Origin: an uncultured Hyphomicrobiales bacterium
GTDB lineage: Bacteria; Pseudomonadota; Alphaproteobacteria; Rhizobiales; Beijerinckiaceae
Direction of reading: 5' to 3'
Assembly: GCA_903861645.1 (NCBI GenBank)
Contig: CAIOVE010000005.1
Coordinates: 1-64,000 of the forward strand
DNA: 64,000 bases
Of this stretch, positions 63,241-64,000 are shown in pieces; the first letter of the stretch is position 1; each line of letters begins with the position of its first letter. The position numbers were made by a program, and so were the translations under genes. The notes under the pieces were generated by a model. It saw only the letters and a list, made by a program, of their open reading frames with translations. It was not told the origin of the DNA and ran no database searches.

Positions 63241-63506
63241 ATCCGCCGCCCCCGCCCCGCCCGCCGCTTTCGCCCGGCGGCGTCATCCTCTTCCTGCTGG
63301 GCGGCGTGCTGCTGGTCTTTCCCGGCGGCTGTTCGCTGTTAGCCATTTTCGCGACCCTCGCGGATCGGCTGGCCCACCCCGCGCGCGGCGCAAACTACGA
63401 CGGCGTCGTCTACGTCGTCTCCGGCTTCGGCCTGGTGATCGCCCTCTTCGGGTTTTTCATCGCCCGCGCCGGCTGGCGGTGGCGGCGGCCCGTCCAGCGA
63501 CCGTAA
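63237..63506 (+). CDS. Small membrane protein with proline-rich N-terminus
   Basis: 89 residues: MNPPPPPRPPLSPGG, then a hydrophobic helix (VILFLLGGVLLVFPGGCSLL), a polar loop and a second helix (VVYVVSGFGLVIALFGFFIA). ATG 63237 overlaps the previous stop (ATGA). It is the last gene of the operon; a terminator follows at 63556. Not recognised. Confidence 0.58.
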   Translation: MNPPPPPRPPLSPGGVILFLLGGVLLVFPGGCSLLAIFATLADRLAHPARGANYDGVVYVVSGFGLVIALFGFFIARAGWRWRRPVQRP

Positions 63507-63555
63507 ATCGTGCGTCGATAGCTGTTCCCAAACCGGTTGTTTTACTGTATTGCAC

Positions 63556-63593
63556 CGCGGCAAGCGGGAAATTGCCGCGCGTTTTCCTTTTTC
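63556..63593 (+). terminator. Rho-independent terminator after the lipid-operon candidate
   Basis: Stem CGCGGCAA (63556-63563) with TTGCCGCG (63572-63579), eight-base loop, then CGTTTTCCTTTTTC. It closes the operon from 59223 and separates it from typA. Confidence 0.83.
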
Positions 63594-63692
63594 ATTGGCG
63601 TCTGTCGTGCATCCGTCATCCGGACGGGTCAGGACGACGCCATGCCGCCCGCCCCTCGGGAGCCCGGTCGCGGCCCTGCCCAAGAGACCCTT

Positions 63693-64000
63693 ATGAAGCT
63701 CCGTAATATCGCCATCATCGCCCACGTCGATCACGGCAAGACCACCCTCGTCGACCAGTTGCTCCGCCAGTCCGGCGCCTTCCGCGACAACCAGCGCGTC
63801 GCCGAGCGCGTGATGGATTCCAACGATCTGGAAAAAGAGCGCGGCATCACGATCATGGCGAAGGCCACCTCCGTCGACTGGAAGGACATCCGGATCAACA
63901 TCGTCGACACCCCCGGCCACGCCGACTTCGGCGGCGAGGTCGAGCGGATCCTCTCCATGGTCGACAGCGCCATCGTGCTCGTCGACGCGGCCGAGGGGCC
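63693..64000 (+). CDS. typA: Translational GTPase TypA/BipA (partial, C-terminus outside window)
   Basis: The first 102 residues of a ribosome-associated GTPase. G1 is [15 protein letters not shown], the G2 region is [11 protein letters not shown] and G3 is [17 protein letters not shown]. LepA and EF-G share these, but the opening [17 protein letters not shown] together with [20 protein letters not shown] fits TypA. It acts in ribosome assembly and stress responses. Runs off the right edge. Confidence 0.93.
   Translation, partial: MKLRNIAIIAHVDHGKTTLVDQLLRQSGAFRDNQRVAERVMDSNDLEKERGITIMAKATSVDWKDIRINIVDTPGHADFGGEVERILSMVDSAIVLVDAAEG

Overview
The window is about two-thirds G+C, densely coded on both strands, and reads as chromosomal DNA of an alphaproteobacterium, most likely of the order Hyphomicrobiales. 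The strongest pointers are the gene order murA / DUF2948 / hisD / UPF0262 / low-molecular-weight phosphatase, the order trpA-accD-folC with an AccD that lacks the zinc-finger cysteines, a TIGR02301-type secreted protein, an RT0821/Lpp0805-type surface protein and an Omp25/31-like barrel. Genus cannot be resolved by eye. I saw no insertion sequence, phage gene, CRISPR array or rRNA. One tRNA gene, tRNA-Thr(GGT), is present.

Layout. 1-2154 (minus): FAD subunit and truncated molybdenum subunit of a xanthine-dehydrogenase-family enzyme. 2317-4749 (plus): RidA, a fumarate-reductase-like flavoprotein and a small 2Fe-2S protein. 4746-11465 (minus): a tight catabolic operon of three tandem Bug-type binding proteins, an LVIVD-repeat protein, hpaH, hpaI and a ketopantoate-reductase-like gene. 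11563-17592: small conserved genes, a NUDIX hydrolase, another Bug-like receptor, pdxH and an M3 peptidase. 17650-22408: cupin, two more Bug-type receptors, a CMD-family protein and ligA-ligB (protocatechuate 4,5-dioxygenase type). 22450-31050: two FMN-dependent alpha-hydroxy-acid dehydrogenases, a DnaJ-type cochaperone, a DUF4105 protein and a complete three-subunit molybdenum hydroxylase. 31035-34712 (minus): TetR regulator, membrane-fusion lipoprotein, ABC ATPase and ABC permease, with a clear operator over the promoter. 34782-40221 (minus): dihydroxyphthalate-decarboxylase-like protein, a GGDEF/EAL protein, and a cytochrome c next to a haem/beta-propeller protein. 40344-46196: hrcA and a Liv-type ABC importer with a permease-ATPase fusion. 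46235-57995: housekeeping genes (folC, accD, trpA, murA, hisD), a secreted hydrolase, an outer-membrane barrel, an ATP-grasp protein and a phosphopantetheinyl transferase. 57992-59092: mtnA (minus). 59223-63506: a translationally coupled plus-strand operon. 63693-64000: start of typA.

The first 46 kb look like a scavenging and catabolic region: six orphan tricarboxylate-type receptors, a Liv importer, ring-cleavage and meta-pathway enzymes, two molybdenum hydroxylases and two hydroxy-acid dehydrogenases point to growth on aromatic or carboxylic acids. The most interesting locus is 59223-63506: a TAXI-type binding protein with a membrane-anchored coiled-coil tail, a divergent Lgt-family membrane protein, a multi-cluster radical SAM protein that resembles the archaeal tetraether lipid synthase (Tes) family, and small membrane proteins, almost all linked by 4-base overlaps. 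It is a candidate lipid-modifying system.
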